Positions 1 through 11,822 of a DNA stretch of 64,000 nucleotides are shown piece after piece (position 1 is the stretch's first letter; each line of letters begins with the position of its first letter). Source of the DNA: Artemisia argyi (lineage: Eukaryota > Streptophyta > Magnoliopsida > Asterales > Asteraceae); assembly GCA_030686995.1 (NCBI GenBank), contig CM060707.1:82593472-82657471 (forward strand). The letters run 5' to 3'. The notes below the pieces were generated by a model that was not told the origin of the DNA, made no database searches, and worked only from the letters and a program-made list of their open reading frames with translations. Position numbers and translations under genes: made by a program.

Positions 1-75
1 AAAATCCATGGTCAATTGACAACCATTTCAACTCTCGGCAATGAAGCATGGGTGGGTTGATTACCCTATGGTTGT

Positions 76-141
76 GAGCAAACCATTACAGCTATCAACA
101 GATTTGATGTGTCTTTACCAAAGCTGTACCCTTTGGACTAG
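76..141 (-). repeat. Stem-loop-like 3' module, copy in element A
   Basis: This 66-bp block is recognisably the same as blocks in gypsy element D (52532..52597, 52736..52801) and copia element B (26362..26425, 26478..26541). Read in element sense it has CTAGTCC, then TTGGTAAAGAC, then GTTGATAGCTG and GTTTGC. Similarity to D continues leftward and rightward (for example GATGGAATAGTCAACATC at 152..169). Segments ACAG and CTGT can pair here where B and D have ACGG and CCGT. Confidence 0.75.
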
Positions 142-254
142 CCAACTTTTTGATGGAATAGTCAACATCAGGTAAGTTGATGACCAAAGAATAGTGTGTG
201 AAACACCAAACCTGCATACCTTAAACACAATACTATACAACAAAAATGTTAGTT

Positions 255-256
<2 letters not shown>

Positions 257-293
<37 letters not shown>
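257..293. repeat. Poly(T) tract, 37 bp
   Basis: An uninterrupted T run, which is poly(A) in the sense of element A, lies 46 bp beyond the end of the env-like ORF. It could be simple expansion or a relic of a polyadenylated end. The sequence does not distinguish these. Confidence 0.9.
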
Positions 294-297
<4 letters not shown>

Positions 298-339
298 CTA
301 AATAAGAAATAATAAAAACAAATATACAACATTATACCA

Positions 340-3300
340 TTAAACAGAAGCTGCTCTGGAAGTCTTAATCCTTTGTTTAAAGACTTTCACCAAAGATTCA
401 GCAAACAATCTTGCATTCCTAACTGGATCAGGAGGAATCTCCAATTTTTGTTGTAGCATTTTCTCCATCAGAGACACTTTCAGGGGATATCTTTTGCCAA
501 TATCCATAATAAGCCGTAGACCAGTTGTAGTTTCCAACACATGAACATAAGGCATAGGATAAAATTTCCAACTCTGAACTTTCCATCTCTGATTGTTTTT
601 CCATGTGTCATAACTAGCACCAGTGGGAGTAGAAGAATCAAACAACACTCTTAGATCACCCAATAAATACAATCCAGACCCTGTAGGAGTATGATTTGCA
701 TAAAATTTGAGAACCAAATCATATAGAGTGACCAAATCCTGATGATCAACAAGATGTAGAATCTCTTAAAGAAATGTAAAGGATATAGAAGTTTTATCCA
801 ATCTATAAATGGTATTAAACTGGCCATTCTTAGTTAACTCCCAGTGAACCAAAACATCTCTAGTTGCATCAGGCCAATCATCAGGGGATCCTTCTCTTAT
901 AAATGAAGCATCAGAAGCATTCACATTTATTAGGCTTTGTGTGGAATGTGAAGTTCTGACTCTAGCCATTCTCTTTGCTCTTCTTCCAGGAACATAAAGA
1001 GCAGCATGAGGTAGAGAAGTTGCATCAGGAACTTCAGCTTCAGCAGATTCACCTTCCGCAGCATCAGTTTCCACTGATGGATTATCCAATTGTTCATCAG
1101 TAGAATCCTGAGAAGATTCAAGTGCAGCAGATGCATATTGTTCATCCATAGCCTGCCTCATCTGTTTGGCTCTAGCAGCTTGAAGTTCAGCCTCTCTTAC
1201 CTTAATCTCATGAAATCTTGCCAAGTCAGCTTGTTGTTCAGCATCTAACTGTTGAGCAGCCTCTTCACCCAACCTTTCCTCCTCCATTTGTTTCCTGGTT
1301 CTCTTCCTAGATGGAGGATCTTCTGCTATCACTGGAGCTTTACCTTTATCCACATAAGATGAAGCAGCAACATGTGATACATCATCAGAAGTATCAGGTA
1401 AAGATACCTTTTCAACAGCAACAGGAATATCCACATTAACAGAGGAACCAGCATCAGCAAGAGTGATATGAATATTCTTAGAAGTACCCATTCCATCTTT
1501 ATCATTTCTAGACTTGATTCTATTATACATCTGAATCAATTTGTCATCTGGAAATGCCCACACTTGTTTCCTAGTCCAAGCAGTATTATATAAAGCATTG
1601 CTTTGACTTTTCACATATGTTCTCATGTAATCCCTCTGCTGTGCTTGAGTCATAGGTTTGTGTCTTTTAGCTTTGGCTTTTAACTCATCTGCTACTTTCT
1701 TCCTCAACTTCATCACTTTCACAATTTCAGAGGCCCAGTCCTTTTTTTCCACCCTATTACCAATAATGTCTGCAGCTAAATCAGGATTAGCAATCACTTG
1801 TTGTCCAATATGCTGCCAATCTGACTCATCAAACTCTTGAACAGCAGCATCCAATTCCTTCTGTCTTTCAATAGGCAAAGTAGAAACATATCTTTGAGTG
1901 GCAGACTGGTATGCTGCATCAAACTTGGCTTGCTGTGCCTCAGCCATATCAGAACTCTTCTTATAATCTTCCCATTCTTTGAAGAGTTTTTCTTGTGCAC
2001 CTCTTTCTTCAGCTGTAACAAGCTCATCCTCAGCCACTTCAGTTCCTTCAGGAAAATCATCATAAGGAACATTCAAATCTTCCATAGGTTCATCTTTTAA
2101 TTCTTGAACATCTCTATCAATAGATCCTTGAGGCTTGAGGATTTCAGTGATGTCATCAGGAGAAACTTGCTGATTCCCAGATGAATTATGGACAGGGGAA
2201 TTCAAATACTCTTTCCCTGCTACAAAGAATGTATCTCCTGATGCATGAGCTTTATCAGCAGAAATGTCAGCAGCAATAATACTTGGTGATTGTTTCTTCT
2301 GAAGAAGATTAGTAGCTTCAGCCATAAGCACATCATCATCACCACTAGACACTTTGGAAGATTCAGCAGCTTTCTTTGCCAAATATTGTCTTCTACTTCT
2401 TCTTCTGCTGAATTGAATTTGTGGCTTAGATGGAGGTACTTCAGCAGCTTTAGGAGGAGCAACATGAGACTGTCTAGCAACTTCAGCTAGAATTTCAAGA
2501 GAATCCAAATTTGCCTCCTGAGGAACTTCAGTAGTATCCAATCCACCCTTACTTTGCTTCTGCTGATTCAAATGTGCCTCCAAATCTTGAACCTTACTTT
2601 TTAGCCTTTCAATTTCATTACCAAGAGTAGACTTGGTATCAGCAAGCTCCTTTTGGAGATCATCAGTCCTTTTCATGTACCTGCAAAGTGAATCATATAC
2701 AGAAGTAAGAGTAATAGGGTCCTCTGCTCTACCAGCTAATTGCTCAGTGATAAGAGGAGCTTCATTGAATCCAGCAGGAGAAACAGAATCATGTACAACA
2801 TTAGGAAAGCCTTCATCAATTGGCTCTCTCATAGGGCTGGGTGTAGGTAGTCTAGTGAACTCAGGCTCAAGAGGCTGAAATGTATCTTCAAACTCATGAG
2901 TTTGCTCAACTGGAGCATCCTGAGATGGTGAAATGGTAGGACTAGGTGACATATGTGCAGGGGAAGGTGGTGGTAGGTCAGTAGAAATAGGTAATGGTTC
3001 AGCAGTTGTAGCTGGCTCTTCCTCAATTACCACTGAAGGATTACCATCAGCAGCAACACCAGAAGATGATGGATTACCATCATCAGCAGTATTATGAGTT
3101 GGTACATTACTAGCATCATCACCCTCAACTACATTATCATTGCCATGTGGCAACATAGCAGCTAACAAAGGGCGATGTTCCCCATTATAATTTGTTTTCA
3201 TTGCGGCAAACAACTTAGAACCAAGACTTTTAATAGGCACATGGGTTCTATCTTCAGTGGTTATATCTAGAATAATTTGTAAGAACCTAGGGTACATTAA

Positions 3301-3867
3301 AAACTTATGCTATTGTTTATCAATATTGTCTAGCATATTTTCAAAAATAAACTTAGAAAAATTATAAGTTAGACCCTTAGAAAGACAAACAATACCACAA
3401 CCCAATTGTAGAGAGAATTGGTTCCATCCACCACACTTGTTGCTTATACATTGGAGCAGCAAATGCACCAAATACCTCCACTTAGGACAAAATTGATTCT
3501 TGTGCCACTTAGTTGTATCAGTACATTGATATCCTGCTTCCCTTAGCCCAGCAAGAATCTCTGTAGTATTGGAGTGATACACACCATTCTCATCATCCAA
3601 CTGAAGCTTTTTCCTAATCAAACCTTCTGTCACCACATACTCTACACCATCAATTTCAGCTACAATCTCTGTGTCAGATCTCTTTGTAGCAGATGCCCAA
3701 AATTGCTTCACCATTGATTCACAAATCAGATTAGGACTATGTGTCAAAGCATAATGAATCTTTGACCTTTGTAGAAACTCCACCATTAAATCAAATTCTT
3801 CATGTCCCTTAGCCTTTTTCAGAATAGCATACTTGTTATGATCTCCTTTCAATTCAAGTTGTGCCAT
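340..3867 (-). pseudogene. Env-like (additional) ORF of element A, with two in-frame stops
   Basis: One reading frame of about 1,175 codons starts at 3867 and ends at 340. It is broken by TAG at 3310..3312 and TAA at 766..768, and all three open pieces share the frame. The position after RNase H matches the env-like ORF of Sireviruses. The N-terminal ~185 residues form a conserved globular-looking region. The middle is Ser/Pro/Glu-rich low complexity followed by charged, coiled-coil-like stretches rich in Lys, Glu and Gln. The C-terminal 131 residues resemble the C-terminus of the matching ORF in element B (27756..29108). I see no convincing signal peptide or membrane segment, so 'env-like' is positional and a fusion role is not supported. 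Confidence 0.8.
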
Positions 3868-4312
3868 TTGAATGAACTTGCGTGAGACGGTTATGAATTA
3901 CTCAGAGAATTATGGGTTTAAATGGAGTAATAAGCGAATAATATTGTTTAGGAAGAGATATACGAAGTGGGTTATATTTGGAAGTTCCCCAATCGTGGTC
4001 AAAATTATCGGAACTAATTATTGACCAAGTCTGACGTGTAATTTAAAAACTTCCAAATTCAAAATTACCCTTCCGCAGAAATAAAAGTCAAATCTGCTGA
4101 GGAATGGTCAACATCAGCAGAAACCAAGCAAATGTAAAAATATCTTCGGTGAATATCTTGATTTTACTGTGCCACCCAACTCGCATTAATTGTCATAACG
4201 CCTAAACTTGGCTTGTTTAATCACCCCCAAATAACACATCTCAGTCATCAATTTACCCCAAATCATCTCTCAACCCTAATTTCCCAATTAAACTCAATTC
4301 ATCACCAAAATC
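3868..4312. promoter_or_regulatory. Candidate internal bidirectional promoter between env-like and antisense ORFs
   Basis: The env-like ORF (start 3867, minus) and the antisense ORF (start 4313, plus) are head to head, 445 bp apart. Toward the env-like ORF, minus-strand ATATAAC lies near 3970, about 100 bp before the ATG. Toward the plus ORF there is AATAAAAG near 4081 and an ACGTG core near 4033. A C/A/T-rich stretch resembling a plant 5' UTR precedes the plus ATG. Promoter activity is inferred from sequence only. Confidence 0.35.
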
Positions 4313-4771
4313 ATGTCATCAAAACTAGAAACTTTAGATCAAACTTCCTCTTCTCACTCTTCTTCATCATCAGAAGAAGATTTACCACCATATCCTTGGG
4401 AGCTTTCTGATTCAGACTATGAAAAAGAAATGGAGAGTCGATGGGAAGCACATGAAAGACGATGGAATGCAGATAAAAGGGGTGAACCTAGCCATGTTCC
4501 CATTCCTGTTGAGAGAGAACTTGTCTCTCCCTTCATCTGTACCTCTGATGAAGACTCTTCAGAGGAGGAAAATGAAGATCCAACATTTCTTCCTCCTTCC
4601 ACACCAGAGAGATCCCAACCAAGGTCAAGTAAGAGAGATCCATCTCTTCCAACATCACAAAATGTGGTGTTGGATCTTCTTGCTCCAGGACCTGGTCTTT
4701 CTAATCAAGAGCACATCGGACAGAGCAAGAAGGCAGAGATTGTACATAAGGGAAAGGAGAAGCTGAAGTAG
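4313..4771 (+). CDS. Antisense acidic Ser/Glu-rich ORF inside element A, unknown function
   Basis: This 152-codon ORF lies on the strand opposite to element A, between pol and the env-like ORF. Residues 8-25 are a Ser run followed by acidic residues, and a second Ser/Glu/Asp block lies around residues 75-90. The rest is Pro/Lys-rich and looks disordered. I recognise no domain. The upstream 100 bp is C/A-rich like a plant leader. Downstream, 4772..5050 is T-rich with AATGAA-type signals, like a plant 3' UTR, so the segment resembles a captured gene rather than a random frame. Overlapping ORFs in other frames are likely shadows. Antisense additional ORFs are known in some plant LTR elements. 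Whether this is expressed is unknown. Confidence 0.4.
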   Translation: MSSKLETLDQTSSSHSSSSSEEDLPPYPWELSDSDYEKEMESRWEAHERRWNADKRGEPSHVPIPVERELVSPFICTSDEDSSEEENEDPTFLPPSTPERSQPRSSKRDPSLPTSQNVVLDLLAPGPGLSNQEHIGQSKKAEIVHKGKEKLK

Positions 4772-5323
4772 ATGATTGAGGAATGTTGCCAAGGACCAAA
4801 GTTCTTGAGTATTTTCTTGCCTTTGGTACTTGAGCATCTTCACAGTCTTCCTTCTCTTCTTTTTCCATTTTCCTCTTCAGCTTCATCATTGTACTTGTCA
4901 TAGCCTCAAGTATTTTGTAATAGATGATAGAAGCTAGTAATACTCGATTAGGCAAATGTATAGGAATGGTCTTTGTAATCCAGTTGGAACTTTGAATGTA
5001 AGCTGTAACTTGTTTCTTTGAATGAATGAAAAGTTCTTCTTCATTAACCAACTTTGTATGACCTTCAGTATAGTCAACTAATCAGAAGAAACCATGTTCA
5101 ACATACTTGACCACATTCCCTTGTATAAAGCTCTTGGTGACTTTTAACATAAAATTTACAACATCAGCACATCCGCAAAATAGACATAAAACATACATAT
5201 ACACCAAACAAACTTGCAGAAACATTAGAGGGTTAGTGTTAAAAACTCAAAAAGTATACAAATTTACAAAGTTTACACTCACAATCCTCCCCTGAGGCTT
5301 ATGCCTCCCCTTAAACTTTGCAT
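4772..5323. other. Non-coding spacer of element A between antisense ORF and pol
   Basis: No convincing gene. It is T-rich on the plus strand with repeated TTGTAAT and AATGAATGAAAA, compatible with a 3' UTR of the antisense ORF. The last 100 bp are A-rich and lead into the RNase H stop codon at 5324. Confidence 0.5.
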
Positions 5324-8300
5324 TTAAGCGTTAAGCATACCAATATGGACCACCAAATATTGAAACCTTGGTCCATCAAATGCTTTGGTTAACAAATCTG
5401 CCACATTCTCATCTGTGTGAATTTTAACCACTTTAATTAATTGTTTCTCATAAGGATCCCTGATAAAGTGGTGCCTGATTTCAATATGTTTGGTTCTATT
5501 ATGAAAAACTGGATTTTTAAAAATGCAAATTGTACTTTGATTGTCAATGAAAATAGTAGTATTCATAAAATTATACCCATAATCCAGCAATTGATTCTGA
5601 ATCCATAGAACCTGTCCACAACAATTGGCAGCAGCAACATACTCTGCTTCAGTAGTAGAGGTAGCAACAATGGTCTATTTCTTGCATTGCCAAGAAATCA
5701 ATCTCCTTCCAAGGAATTGGCAACCTCCAGTTGTGGATCTTCTATCCATATTGGCACCAGCATACTCACTATCACTATAAGCTGCTAGCTGAAATGGAGA
5801 CTCTTTGGGATACCAAAGACCTAATTTGGGTTGGCCTTTCAGGTACTTAAAAATCTTTTTGACAGCATTCAAGTGAGAGGTAAGTGGAGTGACTTGGTGC
5901 CTTGAACATGCAATCACAGCAAATGTAATATCAGGTCTAGAGGCAGTTAAATACATCAAAGAACCAATCATTGACCTATATAAATGAACATTCACAGGGA
6001 GATCAGGATCAATATTGTTCTTTGGTTTGGGAGCCTCGTAGGGAGTAGTGGCAGTCCTGACATTCTCCATATCAAACTTTGACAACATATCCTTTACATA
6101 CTTCTCCTGATGAATGAAAATACCATCAGGTTTTTGCTGAACCTGTAAACCCAAAAAGAAAGTGAGTTCTCCCATGGCACTCATTTGAAATTCTCCCTTC
6201 ATCAGATCCTCAAACTCTCTACACCATGCTTTTTTGGTTGAACCAAAGATAATATCATCCACATACACCTGCACAAGAATAATATCCCTGGAATCTTTCT
6301 TGAGGAATAGAGTCTTGTCTATGGCACCTCTTCTGTAGCCATGCTTCAGCAGAAATGTGGAAAGTCTAGCATACCAAGCTCTGGGAGCTTGATGAAGTCC
6401 ATAGAGAACTTTGACAACCTTGTACACATACTCAGGATGATCAGGGTCTTCAAATCCCTTGGGTTGAGTCACATAAACCTCCTCTTCAATCTCACCATAT
6501 AAGAAAGCACCTTTAACATCCATCTGATAAACCATAAAGCCCAAATAAGAGGCATAGGCCAAAAAGATCTGAATGGCTTCAACTCTGGCCACTGGTGCAA
6601 AGACTTTATCATAGTCAATGCTTTCCTCTTGTCTAAACCCTTGAGCCACTAGTCTAGCTTTGTTCTTTACCACAATCCCCCTTGCATCTCTTTTATTCTT
6701 CAAAATCCATTTTGTCCCAATAGTATATTTACCATCAGGGAGAGGGACCAATATCCAAACCTGCTGATTCTTGAATTGCAGCATCTCTTCTTGAATTTCT
6801 TCAAGCCAACTTGAATCATCCAGTGCTTGAGGAACACTAGTTGGCTCTATCTGAGAAAGAAAGCATGCAAACAGACAATGTTTGAAGTCTGTGTGATTGT
6901 CCCTCTTTTGATTGTAGACATAAGAAATGAAAGCAACTTCACCATATTTAGTATTCTTTACAGTGCTTCTTGTTCTAACAGGTGCTTTAGGATCTCCAAT
7001 AATCTCTGATAAGGGATGAGCATTATGAATCCTTTTTTGTTGTTGTAGGGTTAACATCAATTGTGGCATCAAGGTTGTTGACTGTGGGCCCAAACTCAGT
7101 ATCATAAGAAGCTGAGTGAAACATGCCAGGCTTGGGCTGATAGTTCCCAAGATCAGAAGGACTTGGAAATCTTGTAAAGGGCTTCTCCAAGTCTGTAGAT
7201 GCTTCAGTAGAAATGGGAGAGTTTGCATCATTAGTATCAGCATCTTTGAACTTATTAGTGGGAATAGGTGTGCCTTCAGTAGAATTGTCAGCAACATCCT
7301 TGTTTCCAATGACTGCTTGTGCTAATTGATGTAGGATGGCTTGAGTCTCTTGTGTAACCTTTTCATTGAGTTTCTGAGCTTCCTTTGTAGCAGCATGTTC
7401 TTGCTTCTTAAGTCTTGCAATATCCTCTACATAATGTGACTCATCATCTTGTTCAGCAGCAGAATGATTACCTACAAAATGGTTAGGTGGAAAAGATGGT
7501 ACAACAATGGTATGTTCATCTGGCTCAGAGTCACATTCTGAGTCATCATCCATGGAACCTGCAGGGTTAGAATTTGGATCTTTGGTACCCGCATTAGGAT
7601 TAGAAGCATGTCTAGTATATCCCAAATAATCAGTCAAAATACCAAGAATGGCCTTGTCCCTGAGTATTAGGCTGATCTTCAAGAAATCTTAGGTTAAGGG
7701 GTCTCCTCTATCCTTTTGGCATTCAGATTATAAACCCTATAGGCCTTGCTATGAGCTGAATAACCCACAATGTATCCCTCATCAGCTTTCCCATCAAACT
7801 TACCCAGTGTATCAGCAGTATTCAAAATGGTCACTTTGCAACCAAAAGGCTTAAGGTAATGAATGTCTGGAACTTTCTCAGTGAGAAGTTCATAAGGTGT
7901 CTTGACATGATGTCTAGTGATGGATACCCTGTTCAGGACATAACAAGCAGTACTTACTGCTTCAGTCCAAAACATAGTGGGTAATTTGGAGTCTGCAAGC
8001 ATAGATCTTGCTGCCTCAATCAGGGTTCTATTTTTCCTTTCAGCAACCCCATTTTGTTGTGGGGTCCTTGGAGTACTATAGTCCCTTCTAATCCCCTTAG
8101 ACTTACAGAATTCTATGAAAACAACATTTTTGAATTCTGTCCCATTGTCACACCTAATGCCTTTAACCTTTTTATTAAGCTGGTTTTCAATTAAAGTGAT
8201 GAATTCTTTCAAAATAGGAGTTGTTTCATCTTTTGTTTTTAGAAAGAATACCTAGCAAAACCTGCTAAAATCATCTGTGATAACCAGGCAGAAGTACTTA

Positions 8301-8983
8301 TGATCAATACTTCTGATAGGAGTTGGACCAAAGAGATCCATGTGCAGCAACTAAAGAGGCTCTGAAATGGTGCTCACAGCTTTTATGGCTTTGTAAGAGG
8401 CTTTGTGTTGCTTTCCCTTGTTGCAAGCAATACAATTGTGTTCATTGGTGAAGAGTTTAGAAGGAAGGCCCTGAATAAGACCAAGTTTAGACAACTTGTT
8501 GATAGTCTTGTAATTAACATGAGCCATTCTCCTATGCCACTTGGTAGATTCATCCTGGGAAGCTTTGGCCACCAAACATGTTAGATCACCTTCTGGCTTG
8601 ACATCATTCAGATTGAATGTGTACAAGTTGAAGGTTCTAGGAACTCTCAACAAAACAGTTGTGTCTTCTGGAAGTTTGAAGCCCTTGGAGAGCACAAGAC
8701 ATTCATCTTCAGAGAAGAAAACCTTATTCTTAGTGTCACAAATTTGTGATACAGAGAATAGATTAAAATGCTCCAGTTCCTTCACATAATAAACATTCTC
8801 AAAGTCTAACAAAGGTGTCTTAATAGTTCCTTTCCCAGTAATTTTGCCATCTCCACCACCAAAAGTTACACTGCCTCCTCCTTCTATGGGCACAAAGTCA
8901 TGCATCTTGTCCTTGTTCCCTGACATACTTCTAGAACAACCACTATCAACTATACCTACTTCAGTACTTTTTAAAGGATGATC
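5324..8983 (-). pseudogene. Pol of element A (protease, integrase, RT, RNase H), disrupted
   Basis: Reading from 8983: a protease motif with DSGCS at about 8945, an integrase HHCC region ending in CIACNKGKQH, integrase catalytic motifs (HMDLFGP, RCDNGTEF, NGVAERKNR), RT with YVDD at about 6254..6265, and RNase H with TEAEY and [11 protein letters not shown]. Breaks are in-frame TAG at 8351..8353, 8252..8254 and 5675..5677. In addition the integrase-RT linker (about 7690 to 7030) sits in another frame, so two opposite frameshifts flank it. The frame opens exactly after a TAG that doubles as a splice-acceptor-like AG (8984..8985). Pol would copy and integrate element RNA, but this copy cannot encode an intact polyprotein. 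Confidence 0.88.
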
Positions 8984-9029
8984 CTACAACAACACCAAAA
9001 ACATACAAAAGTTAGTACACATTGGAGAC

Positions 9030-11738
9030 TCAAGTCATTGCTGACTTGAGCCTGCCTTGTGGATCATTAGAGATAGGCCATGTAGATGTTTTAGATCCAC
9101 CATTGTTCTTGGGCCTGTAATGCAATTTAGGTCCCTTCTTTGTCCAAGAACAACCTGCTGAGGGCTTCACAGCAGTATCCCAATACCCTCCACCATAATA
9201 TATTGAGTCAAAGTGATTAGGCCAATAACCATTAGAAAAGAAAGAACTAGTAGGTCGAACATAAGGTCTATTACTGGTTCTTCTCCATGAAGAATGTGGT
9301 TCAGCATAATTGGATTTCTTCTGATGTGGAATAAAAGAAGGTATATCATTAATATTCTTCCACATTTGCCTGGGTTTCCTTTGACTAAAACATTGCTCAT
9401 GAAAAGTACAATCCTTAATCAAATGAGATTTACTTCCACACACAAAACATTTCTTCTTTTTAGAAGATTTATTCAAACTGAAGGAAGTTCCATAACATGA
9501 AAAAGTATGCAAACCACCATGATTAACAGAATTGTTTTTAACAGAACTAGAAATATTGTTTTGCAAAGAATTAAAAAACAAGTCTTCAGTAGAAACTATC
9601 TTGTTATTAGCAGCAACTCTAGAAGGCTTGTGGGGAGTCTTGGGTGATGTCTTTGGTGTGGTCTTGGGAGTGGTCTTGGGCAGGTCTGACTTCTCACTTG
9701 AATCACAGCTGGCAAATGAGGTAGTCCCTTCATCAGAAGACTTGTCACTGTCACAACAAGAGACAAAGTCAATAGATTTAATAATAGGGTCTGGCAAGTC
9801 AGTTGACTTTTTGCCATAGAGATGGTGTGATCCATCAAAGTCACTAGGTATGGACAGGTCTATAGGCATATGTTCCCCTCTTATAGGTCCAGGGACAGCA
9901 TTCATTCCCCCTTCCTTAACAAATTTAACAGGTGTTTGATAAGCTAAGGCTGGTTCAGGGTCAAAAACACTAGACATATCAGGATAAGTTAACTCTTCAG
10001 GATCTATATATTTCTCATATCCTAATGCTTTTCTAGACCTAACAGATTGGCGACCATCAATCAATTTATTCAAATTAGATGCTCCTTCCTGCCATTTCAT
10101 ACGACCAGCTATCTCTTTATCTAACTTAGCTTGTAATTCTTGTTTTTCCTTTTCTATATCAGATTTCTCCTTTTCAGTACGTCTTAAGTCTATCTTAGCA
10201 ATTTCTATATCACTTTCTAAAACTCTTATCTTTTCATCATATTTAACTTGATTCTTTTGAAACCAGACTTTTTGTTTTTCTAAAGTTTTTAAAGCCTTTT
10301 TATAGGCCTCTACTTCAATATAACACTCATTGTATTTAGGTTTCAAATCATCAAATTCTTGCTTAAGTTCATTGTATCTTACACTACATCCAAACACATA
10401 GTTGTGTACCTGAGAGATCCCCATCAAGGAGACTTGTTCCTTCTTGTCCTCTGAAGGTGAGTATGCCAGCAGATTCACTTGAGTAGAAGTAGAAGCTTCC
10501 TCTTCAGCAGGTTCATGTTCAGCCCAATCAATCTGGTGATCCAAAGTCACCAAAGCCTTTGAAGGTGTAGCCTTAGAAGTCCCTGATTCCAATGGATATG
10601 AGCCATATCTAACTTCATCACCAGACTTCCTTTCCTTGCATTCTCTTGAAAAATGGCCTACTTGACCACAAGTGTAGCATTTAACCTTCCTTCTGTCAAA
10701 CCTTGCAGCCTCTCTTCCATTAAAACCAAACTTTCTTCCAGACTTAGTCTCAAACCTCTTAATGTTCATAGAAATCATTGCTAGCTGCCATTTCAAGTGC
10801 ATCTCCTCCATCTCCAATGGATCCACCTGTTCAAAATCCTCATAAGCAAGAAACTACTGATGTTCATATTCAGCCACAAATGAATGAACAATATCATCCA
10901 AGACACTATTGGATTTTGATTTAGGAGCTGATTTAGTTTGGGTTTGAGAAGATGCTCCTGAGGTGTAAGAACTTGAGGCATGGTGCACCGGTTTTGTAGT
11001 GGTGCTGACGAAGGTTGAGTGAGTAGATGGTCGAATGGGACTTCTAACATCAGGCTCAAAATATTTGAGTCTGTTGTAGAGGTCATCAAAGGAAATCATG
11101 CCCAACCCTCCTTTAGCTTTGAGAGCAATGCTGACTTGCAACCAAGATGGTGGCAAGGATCTCAGAAACTTAGCATTGTAGTCCTCATTATCTGGCCTAG
11201 CCTTCAACTGATTAAGTTGACTTAAGATTCGGTGAAACCTGTCATAGCCTTTGTGGATTCCTTCTTCCTTAGATATCTGAAACTCTTGAAACTGCTGCTT
11301 CAGCATTGACTTCTTCAACCTTCTTGATTCATCATTCCCACCAAATCTAGCCTTTATTGCCATCCAAATGTCATTGGCATCCTCCATGAAGTGGAAGTCA
11401 CCCATGTGGTCATCTGGAATAGCTTGGAGCAGTATTTTTCTTACTTTATTCTCCCTTTGCACAGCTAGAACCTCTTCAGCAGTTTTGGGACCTACAATTG
11501 TAACTATCCCATCAGCATCTTTAACATGCTTCTTCAGGCTGTTCCCCTTTCGGACAACCTCCCAAAGGTTCCAGTCTATGTTTGTGATCCAGTTCTGCAT
11601 CTTCATGGACCACAAATCATAGTCTTCAGCATTCTTCAAGTATGGAAATTTAGCATTACTGTTGGAGAGGTTGAGTTGTTGGAAAGAAGTGGTGTTAAGG
11701 TTATGGGTTGTATCAACTTCATCGTCTGTTCCAGGCAT
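9030..11738 (-). pseudogene. Gag of element A with one in-frame stop
   Basis: A frame of about 900 codons starts at 11738 and ends at 9030, interrupted by TAG at 10854..10856. The first 294 residues contain the copia Gag N-terminal domain (UBN2/DUF4219-like: WSMKMQNWI near residue 44 and a LSQLNQLKA segment). After the stop come a CCHC knuckle CYTCGQVGHFSREC, a long Lys/Glu-rich coiled coil (about 10030..10380), and a second knuckle CFVCGSKSHLIKDC. Two knuckles separated by a coiled coil occur also in element B. Gag packages element RNA into particles. Pol lies in the +1 frame relative to this ORF. Confidence 0.87.
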
Positions 11739-11808
11739 TTTCCTTGATTGGTTTGGATTTAGATGGTGTAAGATTTGTGTTTCTCAGTATCACAGAGACT
11801 CTCTCGAG

Positions 11809-11820
11809 GCTCTGATACCA
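11809..11820 (-). other. Primer-binding site of element A
   Basis: The minus strand reads TGGTATCAGAGC, the initiator-tRNA-Met complement used by most Ty1/copia elements. It lies two bases from the LTR end. Confidence 0.92.
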
Positions 11821-11822
11821 CT

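Noticed and set aside
3310..3312. Programmed read-through of the TAG in the env-like ORF of A (and 10854..10856 in gag)
   Set aside because: The following bases do not fit the CARYYA read-through context, and other clear disabling stops occur in the same element.
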